DNA of 35,053 bases from an uncultured Clostridia bacterium (GTDB lineage Bacteria; Bacillota; Clostridia; TANB77; CAG-508): assembly GCA_934120675.1 (NCBI GenBank), contig CAKOUU010000018.1, forward strand, positions 1 through 35,053. The letters are read 5' to 3'. The notes under the pieces are model-generated. The model saw only the letters and a program-made list of their open reading frames with translations, was not told the DNA's origin and searched no databases. The translations under genes and the position numbers were made by a program. This document shows positions 23,988 through 30,772 of this stretch, one piece after another (the stretch's first letter is position 1; the number at the start of each line of letters is the position of its first letter).

Positions 23988-24897
23988 TTATTTTAACACT
24001 GCTAATCCTGCTTTTGTACCTTCATACACGGCTTTTGAAACTTGATATAAGCCACCTGTACAGTCACCGCAAGCAAATAGCCCTTTAATTGATGTTTCCA
24101 TATTTTCATCAATAGCAATTTTATCATTATCTATTTTTGCACCAAGTTTTTTTGCAAAATCTGTACTTCCTGCAACACCTTGTGCAATAAATATTCCATC
24201 AATTTTCATTTTTGTATTGTCTTTAAAATCAATTTCTTCTACTTTATTTTCTCCGTCTGATTTCTTTTATAGGCTTTGTATTAATGCTAATGTTTTCCGC
24301 TCTATATTCTGGTGCTTGTCCACCATTTGTTAAAATAGTTATTGATTTTGCAATGTTTTGTAAATCCATTGTTTCTGATATTGCATAATTACCATCTCCA
24401 AGTACTGCTACATCTTTATTTCTATAAAAAAATCCGTCGCAAATCGCACAATAGCTAATACCTTTGCCTTCGTATTCTTCTATATTTTTTATATTTGGTT
24501 TACTCTTTTTGTTTCCTGTTGCAAGTATAACCGATTTTGATTCAAATTCATTATTTAATGTTTGAACTTTAAATATTTGTTGTTTTTCTACTTTTGTAGA
24601 GTTTTGTTCTTCTTTAAATCCGTTTGCAACAGCTTTATTTTGATATTCAATTTTTATATTAGTTACTTCGTCTTTTATAACTTTTGCACCAATATTCTGA
24701 GCTTGTCTAATCCCTATTTTATACAAATCTTCACCATTTATACCTTTTTCAAATCCATAATAGTTTTCTATTCTTGTGGATTTTTCCAGCGCTGATTTTT
24801 CTTTATATATTATTAAGGTTTTTAGGTTTCTTCTTACTGTATATAAACTTGCTGATATTCCTGCTGGTCCAGCTCCTACAATTATTACATCATACAT
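23988..24897 (-). pseudogene. trxB: Thioredoxin reductase-like flavoprotein, split by a one-base frameshift
   Basis: The first part starts at 24897 (RBS GAGGTG) with the FAD motif VGAGPAG and holds the redox cysteines in YCAICDGFF (near residues 153-156). It runs out of frame near 24260. The second part (from about 24258 to 23988) ends with the FAD-binding GLFACGDCTGGLYQVSKAV. Removing one base in the A4 run (24265-24268) joins them as KPIKKSDGENKVEEI. Unlike ordinary NADPH-dependent enzymes, the middle domain has LGDGNYAISE and ITILTNGGQAPEYR where GGGxSA and HRRxxxR are expected. Loss of that motif is a feature of ferredoxin- or flavodoxin-linked clostridial enzymes. An insertion of about 18 polar residues lies near residue 95. 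It may be intact in the real genome. Confidence 0.85.
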
Positions 24898-24935
24898 TTG
24901 CTTCACCTCTTTTTTATGATTTTTTAGCAATGCCA

Positions 24936-24990
24936 TTTTGGGGGAACATAATGCTATTTTAAAGTCCATCCCCCATCTGGACATCATTTC
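24936..24990. repeat. Palindromic GC-richer intergenic element
   Basis: Between the pentapeptide-repeat gene and the trxB start, TGGGGGA and TCCCCCA form a 7-bp stem around a 19-base AT-rich loop, flanked by copies of GGACATCATTTC and CCATTTTG. Parts resemble the palindrome at 2542-2596 (GAACATCATTTC). It slightly overlaps the end of the pentapeptide-repeat gene. Confidence 0.4.
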
Positions 24991-25598
24991 ACAATTATTC
25001 CTAATAGTTTTGATAGTTCTACTGCCTGAAATTGGTTAACAATTAATCCTTTTAAATCTTCTTTGTCAACTACTATGCCATCAATATTGCAAGTAGAAAA
25101 ATCAATACCTTTTAAGTTTGTTCTAAACAGTTGAGCCCTATACAATTCGCATTCATTAAATTTAACATTTTTTAATTTGCATTCACCAAAAGATGTTAAA
25201 CCCAAATTGTTTTCTTTAAAAACTGTATCTTTGATATTTGAATTTGACAGATTTGAATATTCCAAGTTTGATTCATTTACTTTTGTTTTATAAATACTTG
25301 TATCTACAAATTTTGCTCCTACTAATTTGCAATTTAGAAATTCACATTCTACGAAGTTTGATTCACTAAAATCGGCATTTGAGAAGTCGCAGTCCTTGAA
25401 AATTACATTTGTAAAATATGTATTTATAAATTTGGACTCTATACATTTGCAGTTTTCAAATATGCAATTTGTAACTTCAATTTTTTCTGTAATTATTGTT
25501 TCTATACAATTTTTAAATTCATATCCTCGTACATCATTTTCTTGTTCAGTTTCTTTTATTATTATATTTTCTATCTGTTCTGTTTCTTTATATTCCAT
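24984..25598 (-). CDS. Pentapeptide-repeat protein, 204 aa
   Basis: From about residue 25 to 175 the sequence is built of five-residue turns of the A(D/N)LXX type: CIFENCKCIESKFINTYFTN, CDFSNADFSESNFVECEFLN, LEYSNLSNSNIKDTVF and others. These form a right-handed beta helix. The C-terminal tail VNQFQAVELSKLLGIIVK resembles the end of Qnr-like proteins that mimic DNA and shield gyrase. Whether this protein protects gyrase is not shown. The ATG at 25598 follows GAGGAAG; an upstream in-frame ATG at 25631 lies before this site. It is soluble and has no signal peptide. It precedes trxB on the same strand with an 86-base gap. Confidence 0.85.
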   Translation of the reverse strand: MEYKETEQIENIIIKETEQENDVRGYEFKNCIETIITEKIEVTNCIFENCKCIESKFINTYFTNVIFKDCDFSNADFSESNFVECEFLNCKLVGAKFVDTSIYKTKVNESNLEYSNLSNSNIKDTVFKENNLGLTSFGECKLKNVKFNECELYRAQLFRTNLKGIDFSTCNIDGIVVDKEDLKGLIVNQFQAVELSKLLGIIVK

Positions 25599-25612
25599 TA
25601 TATTCTTCCTCT

Positions 25613-25680
25613 TTTGAGACAAATGGGACAAACCTAATTTGTCTCATAATTTTGTCAAATTTAGTCAAATCTTGTCACCT
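25613..25680. repeat. GACA/TGTC-rich patch upstream of the pentapeptide-repeat gene
   Basis: Reading on the plus strand, GAGACAAATGGGACAAACC is followed by AATTTGTCTCAT, TTTTGTCAAATTTAGTCAAA and CTTGTCACC. GAGACAAAT and ATTTGTCTC-like arms can pair (GAGACAAA with TTTGTCTC). It resembles the patches at 20935-21003 and 34683-34730. No clear promoter for the downstream gene is recognisable in it. Confidence 0.4.
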
Positions 25681-25702
25681 TATTTAACATTTTTATTGTA
25701 AT

Positions 25703-26059
25703 TTAAAAGATTGCCAATATTTTTGGCACAAATATCATTAATCCAATAATAGCTGCTGCTATTGCTGAAACTAAAACTGCTCCCGCAGCAACATCTTTTG
25801 CTATTTTTGCTCGTTCATTTTTCTCTTTTGTTATTAAATCTACTGTATTTTCTATCGCTGTATTAATTAATTCCATTGATATTACTAATCCAAACAATGC
25901 AATGCAAATAATCCATTCTATTTTACTTATTTTAAACAATATTCCAAATATTATTACCAATATCATTATTACTATGTGTATTTTCATGTTTCGTTCTTTT
26001 TTTATTCCTGTAAATATTCCTTCAAAAGCATATTTGAAGCTTTTTATTAATTTTTTCAT
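25703..26059 (-). CDS. dgkA: Diacylglycerol/undecaprenol kinase (DgkA family), 118 aa
   Basis: A small integral membrane kinase with three membrane helices after an amphipathic N-terminus (SFKYAFEGIFTGIKKERNMK). The family catalytic and metal-binding segments are present: MELINTAIENTVDL (near residue 61) and AKDVAAGAVL (near 88). In Gram-positive bacteria this family mostly phosphorylates undecaprenol, recycling the lipid carrier for cell-wall synthesis, so undecaprenol kinase is the likely activity. The ATG at 26059 follows GGAAGGA. A promoter at 26101-26129 precedes it, so it is transcribed on its own or with genes downstream. Length is normal for the family. Confidence 0.93.
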   Translation of the reverse strand: MKKLIKSFKYAFEGIFTGIKKERNMKIHIVIMILVIIFGILFKISKIEWIICIALFGLVISMELINTAIENTVDLITKEKNERAKIAKDVAAGAVLVSAIAAAIIGLMIFVPKILAIF

Positions 26060-26100
26060 TTTTCTTTATTCCTTCCACAATGTCTATTTTCTTTTGTTAT

Positions 26101-26129
26101 ATTTTACTAAAATTACATTTATTTATCAA
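26101..26129 (-). promoter_or_regulatory. Promoter of dgkA
   Basis: On the minus strand TTGATA (26124-26129), a 17-bp spacer and TAAAAT (26101-26106), 41 bp upstream of the start codon. Confidence 0.6.
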
Positions 26130-26174
26130 TAGTTATTTGGTTTTATTTTTAATATTTTTGTTGCAAATAGACTA

Positions 26175-26198
26175 GAAAAGAGCGGAATATTCCGCTCT
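26175..26198 (-). terminator. Rho-independent terminator of the 125-aa gene
   Basis: A perfect 20-base palindrome AGAGCGGAATATTCCGCTCT (26179-26198) followed by T residues on the minus strand. The TAG stop of the gene overlaps the first base pairs of the stem. Confidence 0.8.
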
Positions 26199-26574
26199 AA
26201 TTGAAAACATTTTCATATCTTTGTAAAGTCTCGTCACATTTCTTTTTTTCAGATAAATCTTTTATTTCTTTTAATGTTTCTATGCAAACACTTACACCAT
26301 CTGAAAAATTCGCTATTAAATTTATAGGTAGTTCAAAGTCAGATTCCTTTATAAAGAAACTCCATTCTTCCGATAATTGATAATTCTGATCGCCAGAATA
26401 GTATTCAAGGCAAATTCCATTATCCATAATGTTTCCATGCAAATAATCAAATGTAAGAACTCCATCTAATGAAACTAATTGGCCATTGGAAATTCTTACT
26501 GTAATAAATCCATAATTTGCCATAATTTCCTCTACTTTTACAAGAATCCGATAATATAATGTTTTCTCTTTCAT
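26197..26574 (-). CDS. Orphan hypothetical protein, 125 aa
   Basis: I do not recognise this protein. It is acidic and soluble, likely alpha/beta, with tryptophan-containing YQLSEEWSFFIKESDFELP in the middle and a charged helical C-terminus (ETLKEIKDLSEKKKCDETLQ). The start at 26574 follows GGAGG; an in-frame ATG at 26610 lies before that site. Like the gene at 184-486 it is a single-gene unit with strong promoter, strong ribosome site and a compact terminator, and the promoter spacers share a 14-base palindrome. No domain with known function is visible. Confidence 0.65.
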   Translation of the reverse strand: MKEKTLYYRILVKVEEIMANYGFITVRISNGQLVSLDGVLTFDYLHGNIMDNGICLEYYSGDQNYQLSEEWSFFIKESDFELPINLIANFSDGVSVCIETLKEIKDLSEKKKCDETLQRYENVFN

Positions 26575-26640
26575 ATTTTGTCCTCCTGCTATTTTTAATA
26601 ACCAATACATCTTGGTTTAATTATATAAGTAACTATATTA

Positions 26641-26669
26641 ATTATAATACATTTTACATAAAATTGCAA
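26641..26669 (-). promoter_or_regulatory. Promoter of the 125-aa orphan gene, with spacer palindrome
   Basis: On the minus strand TTGCAA (26664-26669), a 17-bp spacer and TATAAT (26641-26646). On the plus strand the spacer reads ATTTTACATAAAAT (26651-26664), the reverse complement of the spacer palindrome at 533-546. Confidence 0.65.
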
Positions 26670-26673
26670 TATC

Positions 26674-27348
26674 TTACACCACATACAATAATACACAAAA
26701 AAACTGCAATATGCTACCTAATAATATAAACAAATGAAATATAGAATGCATATATTTTTTCTTTTTTCCTAATCCATACAAAATAGCACCAACTGTATAA
26801 GCAACTCCACCTGCAACTAATAAAACTAAACCTGGTATCCCTAATAACTTAGGCAATAAATTTGCCGTAAAAATAATACACCATCCCATACCTAAATAGC
26901 ATATCATTGAAAAAACTTTGAATTTTTTGATGTCTATTGAATTTAGTGTTATTCCTAAAATTGCAATTGTCCATATAATCCCAAATATGCTCCACCCAAG
27001 AGCTGTATTATATTCTCTAAAAGTCACTAAACAAAATGGGGTATATGAACCTGCTATCAATAAAAATATTGAACAATGGTCTAATATTTGAAATACTTTT
27101 TTGGCTTTTCTTTGCGGTTTTAATCCGTGATATATACTTGACATTGTGTATAAAAGTATCATTGTTACGCCATATATTGAACTGCTTACAACTCCATATC
27201 CATTATGATGTATTGCTGCAAATACAACACATAATACTAAAGCAACTATTCCAAATGCTCCACCAACTATGTGTGATGTCATATTAAAAATTTCTTCGCC
27301 TTTTGTATAATAAGGCAAAACTCTATCTTTTAATTTTGTTCTTGTCAT
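26674..27348 (-). CDS. Hemolysin III / PAQR-family membrane protein, 224 aa
   Basis: Seven predicted membrane helices with the conserved family signatures: NMTSHIVGGAFGI near the N-terminus, SSIYHGL after helix 2, DHCSIFLLIAGSYTP in helix 3, and HSIFHLFILLGS near the end. The histidines and serine at these places are the presumed metal site of the PAQR/hemolysin III superfamily. Despite the name, a hemolytic role is not established for most members; ceramidase-like hydrolase activity or membrane homeostasis has been proposed. The ATG at 27348 follows TGGAGA; an in-frame ATG at 27360 precedes it. It follows the amylase gene at 60 bases distance, with a repeat-like segment between. Confidence 0.9.
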   Translation of the reverse strand: MTRTKLKDRVLPYYTKGEEIFNMTSHIVGGAFGIVALVLCVVFAAIHHNGYGVVSSSIYGVTMILLYTMSSIYHGLKPQRKAKKVFQILDHCSIFLLIAGSYTPFCLVTFREYNTALGWSIFGIIWTIAILGITLNSIDIKKFKVFSMICYLGMGWCIIFTANLLPKLLGIPGLVLLVAGGVAYTVGAILYGLGKKKKYMHSIFHLFILLGSILQFFCVLLYVV

Positions 27349-27381
27349 TTTTTTCTCCATTTCTTAATTTTTATTTTTACG

Positions 27382-27407
27382 AAAATGTCCTATTTGGAAC
27401 TGATGTC
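27382..27407. repeat. Short member of the AAAATGTCC / GGAACTG repeat family
   Basis: AAAATGTCC (27382-27390) followed by TATTTGGAACTGATGTC matches, with a small gap, the left half of the palindrome at 2542-2596. It lies directly after the amylase stop. Confidence 0.4.
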
Positions 27408-28850
27408 TTATTTTTTTATCCATACTGACACACTTCTTGACTTAACTCCAAAATTTCCGCATCCATCTTCATCTATTGTAACTTCTTCTTCACAATTTCC
27501 AAGGCTATCTATATATGTTTCTCCAATATTTTGATTTCCTACATACATTCTTTTATAGCCATCACCTGCATTAGAAATTACAACAGCTAATCCTGAATTG
27601 ATATGTTCATCGTCTCCTTCTTGTGTCCATCCTATAAAATTATTATGGTCAAAATAGTCATGTTGTAAACCATATGATTTTTCTTTTCTTATTAACATCA
27701 ATGTTTTTAGGTCATTTACTGGTTCAATGTGGTCATGTTCAATTCCATAATAATCACCATAAAATACGCAAGGGTATCCATCATTTCTTAATAATATAAT
27801 TGAATATGCAATTAATTTGAACCAACCTTGCACAAAACTTTGCAGAGCTTGACCTGGTTGTGTATCATGATTATCTACAAATGTTACAGCTTTACATGGA
27901 TTTTCTTTTACTAATGTGTGTTCCAATATTTGTGCCATATTGTAATTTGGGTCATTTGATGCATTAAAAAAGTTATAATGTAATGGTACATCAAACAAAG
28001 ATATTTTTCCTTCTGTTTCTGTAATGTATCTATGTAACCTATTTACATCTGTAGCCCAATATTCACCAACTGCAAATAATTCTTTTTTGCTTTCGTCTCT
28101 TAATGTCTGTATCCATTTCTCGTAAAAATCCGCATCTATGTGTTTTACAGCATCTAATCTGAATCCATCAACTTTCGTTAAATCCAGATACCACTTACCC
28201 CAGTCAATGCATTCTTTTACAACTCTTTGGTTTGAAAAATCCAAATCTGCGCCCATTAAATAGTCAAAGTTTCCAAATTCTTCGTCAACTTCTGCTCCCC
28301 ATTTTTTATCTACAAATTTGAATATTGCATTTTCTCCAGTTTGGTTATTATAGTCTATTCCGTCAAAATCTGTCCAGTTCCATTCAAAGTCAGAATATTT
28401 ATGTTTTCTTCCTGGGAACGTGAATTTAGTTGCAACTTTTACATTTTCTCTTTGTGATGTTTCTATATTATGATTTGACCAGTCTACTTTTGTTGCTGGT
28501 ATTATTTGAAGTGCATCTGCTCCCATTTTATGATTTAAAACTATATCTGCATAGCTTTCTATTCCTGCTTGTTTTAGTGCAATTATTGCATCTAAATATT
28601 CGTCTTTTGAACCATATTTTGTTTTTATTGTTCCTTTTTGGTCAAATTCTCCTAAATCATATACATCATATACTCCGTATCCTACTTCGTCTTTTCCACC
28701 AATTCCTTTGTATGCTGGTGGTAACCACATTGCTGTTACTCCTAAGTCTGATAATTTCTCTGCATTTTCTTTTATTTGATTCCATAGTCCTTGTTTGCAG
28801 TCCATGTACCATTCAAAGTATTGCATTATTATTCCATTTATTTTTTTCAT
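27408..28850 (-). CDS. Cytoplasmic alpha-amylase, GH13 family, 480 aa
   Basis: A full-length glycoside hydrolase 13 enzyme that cuts alpha-1,4 glucan links. The N-terminus IMQYFEWYM and the conserved regions ADIVLNHKMGAD (I), GFRLDAVKHI (II, nucleophile Asp near 231), GEYW (III, acid Glu near 262) and FVDNHDTQPG (IV, Asp near 326) are intact. The layout is that of the AmyS-like subfamily (GH13_5). There is no signal peptide, so it probably degrades stored or imported maltodextrin and glycogen inside the cell. GAAGGT precedes the ATG at 28850. The promoter at 28884-28912 has a GATTTTTAAAAATC palindrome (28897-28910) over its -35 region. No other glycogen gene is in the window. Confidence 0.94.
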   Translation of the reverse strand: MKKINGIIMQYFEWYMDCKQGLWNQIKENAEKLSDLGVTAMWLPPAYKGIGGKDEVGYGVYDVYDLGEFDQKGTIKTKYGSKDEYLDAIIALKQAGIESYADIVLNHKMGADALQIIPATKVDWSNHNIETSQRENVKVATKFTFPGRKHKYSDFEWNWTDFDGIDYNNQTGENAIFKFVDKKWGAEVDEEFGNFDYLMGADLDFSNQRVVKECIDWGKWYLDLTKVDGFRLDAVKHIDADFYEKWIQTLRDESKKELFAVGEYWATDVNRLHRYITETEGKISLFDVPLHYNFFNASNDPNYNMAQILEHTLVKENPCKAVTFVDNHDTQPGQALQSFVQGWFKLIAYSIILLRNDGYPCVFYGDYYGIEHDHIEPVNDLKTLMLIRKEKSYGLQHDYFDHNNFIGWTQEGDDEHINSGLAVVISNAGDGYKRMYVGNQNIGETYIDSLGNCEEEVTIDEDGCGNFGVKSRSVSVWIKK

Positions 28851-28883
28851 TTGATTACCTTCTTTTTCTTTTGATTTTTTGTT

Positions 28884-28912
28884 ATTATATCACTATGATT
28901 TTTAAAAATCCA
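28884..28912 (-). promoter_or_regulatory. Promoter of the amylase gene with palindrome over the -35 region
   Basis: On the minus strand TATAAT (28884-28889) is preceded at 17 bp by a poor -35 box (TGGATT). The 14-base perfect palindrome GATTTTTAAAAATC (28897-28910) overlaps that region and could be a regulator site. Confidence 0.5.
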
Positions 28913-28993
28913 CTTGTTTTTTATTTTGACTGTTTATTCTAAGAATTTTTCTCTAGTTTTTTCTCTTTTTCTCTTCCTATTTCCAACAAAATA

Positions 28994-29002
28994 TGATAAA
29001 AT
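28994..29002 (+). promoter_or_regulatory. Extended -10 promoter of the zinc-ribbon gene
   Basis: TGATAAAAT is an extended -10 element (TGn plus TAAAAT) about 45 bases upstream of the ATG at 29047; no clear -35 box is seen. Confidence 0.45.
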
Positions 29003-29046
29003 AGTGCCAGTTTATATATCAAAAGAAAAATTAGGAGGAATTTATT

Positions 29047-29295
29047 ATGGAATTTAATAAATGTAGTAGATGTGGAAATTTTTATGTATCAAATGACAAT
29101 GTTTGCCCAAAATGTCGCGCAAAAGACACTTTAGAATTTGAAACTTTCAAAACATATGTTGAAGATAATGGACTAACACAAAATCTAGATACAATTTCAG
29201 GAGAAACTGGAATAACAGTAAAAAATCTTAACAGATTTTTAAATTACTCTGAATTTAATGAAGAATTTAAAAACAATAAAAATATAAAATTATAA
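29047..29295 (+). CDS. Zinc-ribbon protein, 82 aa
   Basis: The N-terminus holds a four-cysteine zinc ribbon (CSRCGNFYVSNDNVCPKC, residues 6-23). A helical region follows with an HTH-like segment (SGETGITVKNLNRFL) and a charged tail. The pattern resembles small YvyF-like zinc-ribbon proteins of Firmicutes, in which the ribbon precedes a helical domain; that match is from memory. The ATG follows AGGAGG with ideal spacing. The gene lies 94 bases before tyrS on the same strand, and no terminator is visible between, so co-transcription is possible. It may bind nucleic acid or a partner protein; no specific role can be named. Confidence 0.7.
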   Translation: MEFNKCSRCGNFYVSNDNVCPKCRAKDTLEFETFKTYVEDNGLTQNLDTISGETGITVKNLNRFLNYSEFNEEFKNNKNIKL

Positions 29296-29389
29296 TATGT
29301 TGTATGTAAAAGCCATAATACATTTTTTATCTCAATCATTTATTTTATAGCTTTAATCACATATTTTATTTAGAAAGGACGATTTAATA

Positions 29390-30601
29390 ATGACAAATGT
29401 ATTTAATATTTTAGAAGAAAGAGGATATATTGAGCAAATGACTCATCCTGCAGAAATAAAGGAACTTTTCGGAAAAGAAAGTGTTCCATTTTATATTGGA
29501 ATCGACCCAACAGCAGATAGCCTACATGTTGGACATTTTGTTTCTTTAATGGTTGCAAGTCATATGCAAAAATATGGACACAAACCTATCATATTAGTTG
29601 GTGGTGGAACTGCTACAATTGGTGACCCATCTGGAAAAACTGATATGAGAAAAATGATGACAAGAGAAACAATTGACCATAATGTTGAATGTATCAAAAA
29701 TCAAATTGAAAAATTTATTAGCTTTGAAGGTGAAAATGCTGCAATTATAGTAAACAATGCAGACTGGCTTTTAGATTTGAACTTTGTTCAGTTTATGAGA
29801 GATATTGGTAGCCTATTCTCTGTTAACAAAATGCTTGCAGCAGAATGTTACAAACAAAGAATGGAAACAGGTTTAACATTTTTTGAAATGAGTTATATGC
29901 TTATGCAATCTTATGACTTTTTACATTTATATGAAACATATGGATGTAAACTAGAAATGGGTGGAAACGACCAATGGTCTAACATCCTTGGTGGTGTTGA
30001 CTTAATTAGAAGAATTGGAAAAGACGATTCTTATGGCTTAACATTCAAACTTCTTACAACAAAAGAAGGCAAAAAAATGGGTAAAACTGAAAAAGGTGCT
30101 TTATGGCTAGACCCAGAAAAAACTTCTCCATATGAATTTTATCAATATTGGAGAAACATTGAAGATGAAAGTGTTGAAAATGTTTTAAAATTATTAACAT
30201 TCTTACCTATGGATAAAATAAAAGAACTCGCTTCTTTAAAAGATGAACAAATTAATGAAGCTAAAAAAATTGCTGCATTTGAAATCACAAAATTGGTTCA
30301 TGGTGAAGAAGAAGCTAAAAAAGCTGAAGAAGCTGCTAATGCTCTATTTACTGGTAAAGGTAATTTAGATAATATGCCTACAGTTGAATTGAAAAATAGA
30401 AATATTTCAATTTTGGATGCTATTATTTTAACTGGTATCGCTCCTTCTAAAGGTCAAGCTAGAACTTTGGTTAACCAAGGTGGTATTTCTTTAAATGATA
30501 ATAAAATTTCTGATGTAAATTATGTTCTTTCAGATTTTGATTTTAATGATGGTTATGCTATTTTGAAAAAAGGTAAAAAAGTATTTTATAAATTAGTTTA
30601 A
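29390..30601 (+). CDS. tyrS: Tyrosyl-tRNA synthetase, 403 aa
   Basis: A class I aminoacyl-tRNA synthetase charging tRNA-Tyr. The HIGH-type motif is HVGH (near residue 45, in PTADSLHVGHFVSL); the KMSKS-type loop is KMGKTEKGALWLDP (near 228), typical of the TyrRS branch with this variant (TyrZ-like). An S4 RNA-binding domain closes the protein (about 335-400, ILTGIAPSKGQARTLVNQGG). Length is normal. AAAGGAC precedes the ATG. The 94-base leader is too short for a T-box riboswitch, and no T-box core motif is seen, so control differs from that of many Firmicutes synthetase genes. The gene converges on the UPF0182 gene across a palindromic element that also acts as its terminator. Confidence 0.96.
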   Translation: MTNVFNILEERGYIEQMTHPAEIKELFGKESVPFYIGIDPTADSLHVGHFVSLMVASHMQKYGHKPIILVGGGTATIGDPSGKTDMRKMMTRETIDHNVECIKNQIEKFISFEGENAAIIVNNADWLLDLNFVQFMRDIGSLFSVNKMLAAECYKQRMETGLTFFEMSYMLMQSYDFLHLYETYGCKLEMGGNDQWSNILGGVDLIRRIGKDDSYGLTFKLLTTKEGKKMGKTEKGALWLDPEKTSPYEFYQYWRNIEDESVENVLKLLTFLPMDKIKELASLKDEQINEAKKIAAFEITKLVHGEEEAKKAEEAANALFTGKGNLDNMPTVELKNRNISILDAIILTGIAPSKGQARTLVNQGGISLNDNKISDVNYVLSDFDFNDGYAILKKGKKVFYKLV

Positions 30602-30606
30602 AAAAA

Positions 30607-30769
30607 TCGGGATATGGGGACGGGTCTCCAATCCCTATTTTTTTCGTTTCTTTAAAATATGGCTTAGAACAAATCTGAAAAAATCAAAGATTTTTTCAGT
30701 AAATTTGTTCGTGCGCGAAAATTTATAAAATAAAAATTAGGGATTGGAGACCCGTCCCCTTATCCCTAA
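30607..30769. repeat. 163-base palindromic element with two GGGGACGGGTCTCC copies, between convergent genes
   Basis: Two inverted copies of a 28-32-base unit (30609-30636 and 30738-30769) with core GGGGACGGGTCTCCAATCCC lie at the ends. Each unit is itself a hairpin (GGGAT...ATCCC) followed by T residues pointing outward from its gene, so each can be an intrinsic terminator: the left for tyrS, the right for the UPF0182 gene. Between them GAACAAAT..TGAAAAAATC (about 30667-30685) pairs with GATTTTTTCA...ATTTGTTC, so almost the whole segment folds back on itself. It looks like a MITE/REP pair used as a bidirectional terminator. No flanking target duplication is evident. Confidence 0.7.
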
Positions 30770-30772
30770 TTT

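Noticed and set aside
29296..29389. Possible T-box riboswitch before tyrS
   Set aside because: The gap is only 94 bases and has neither the T-box core nor a terminator/antiterminator pair.
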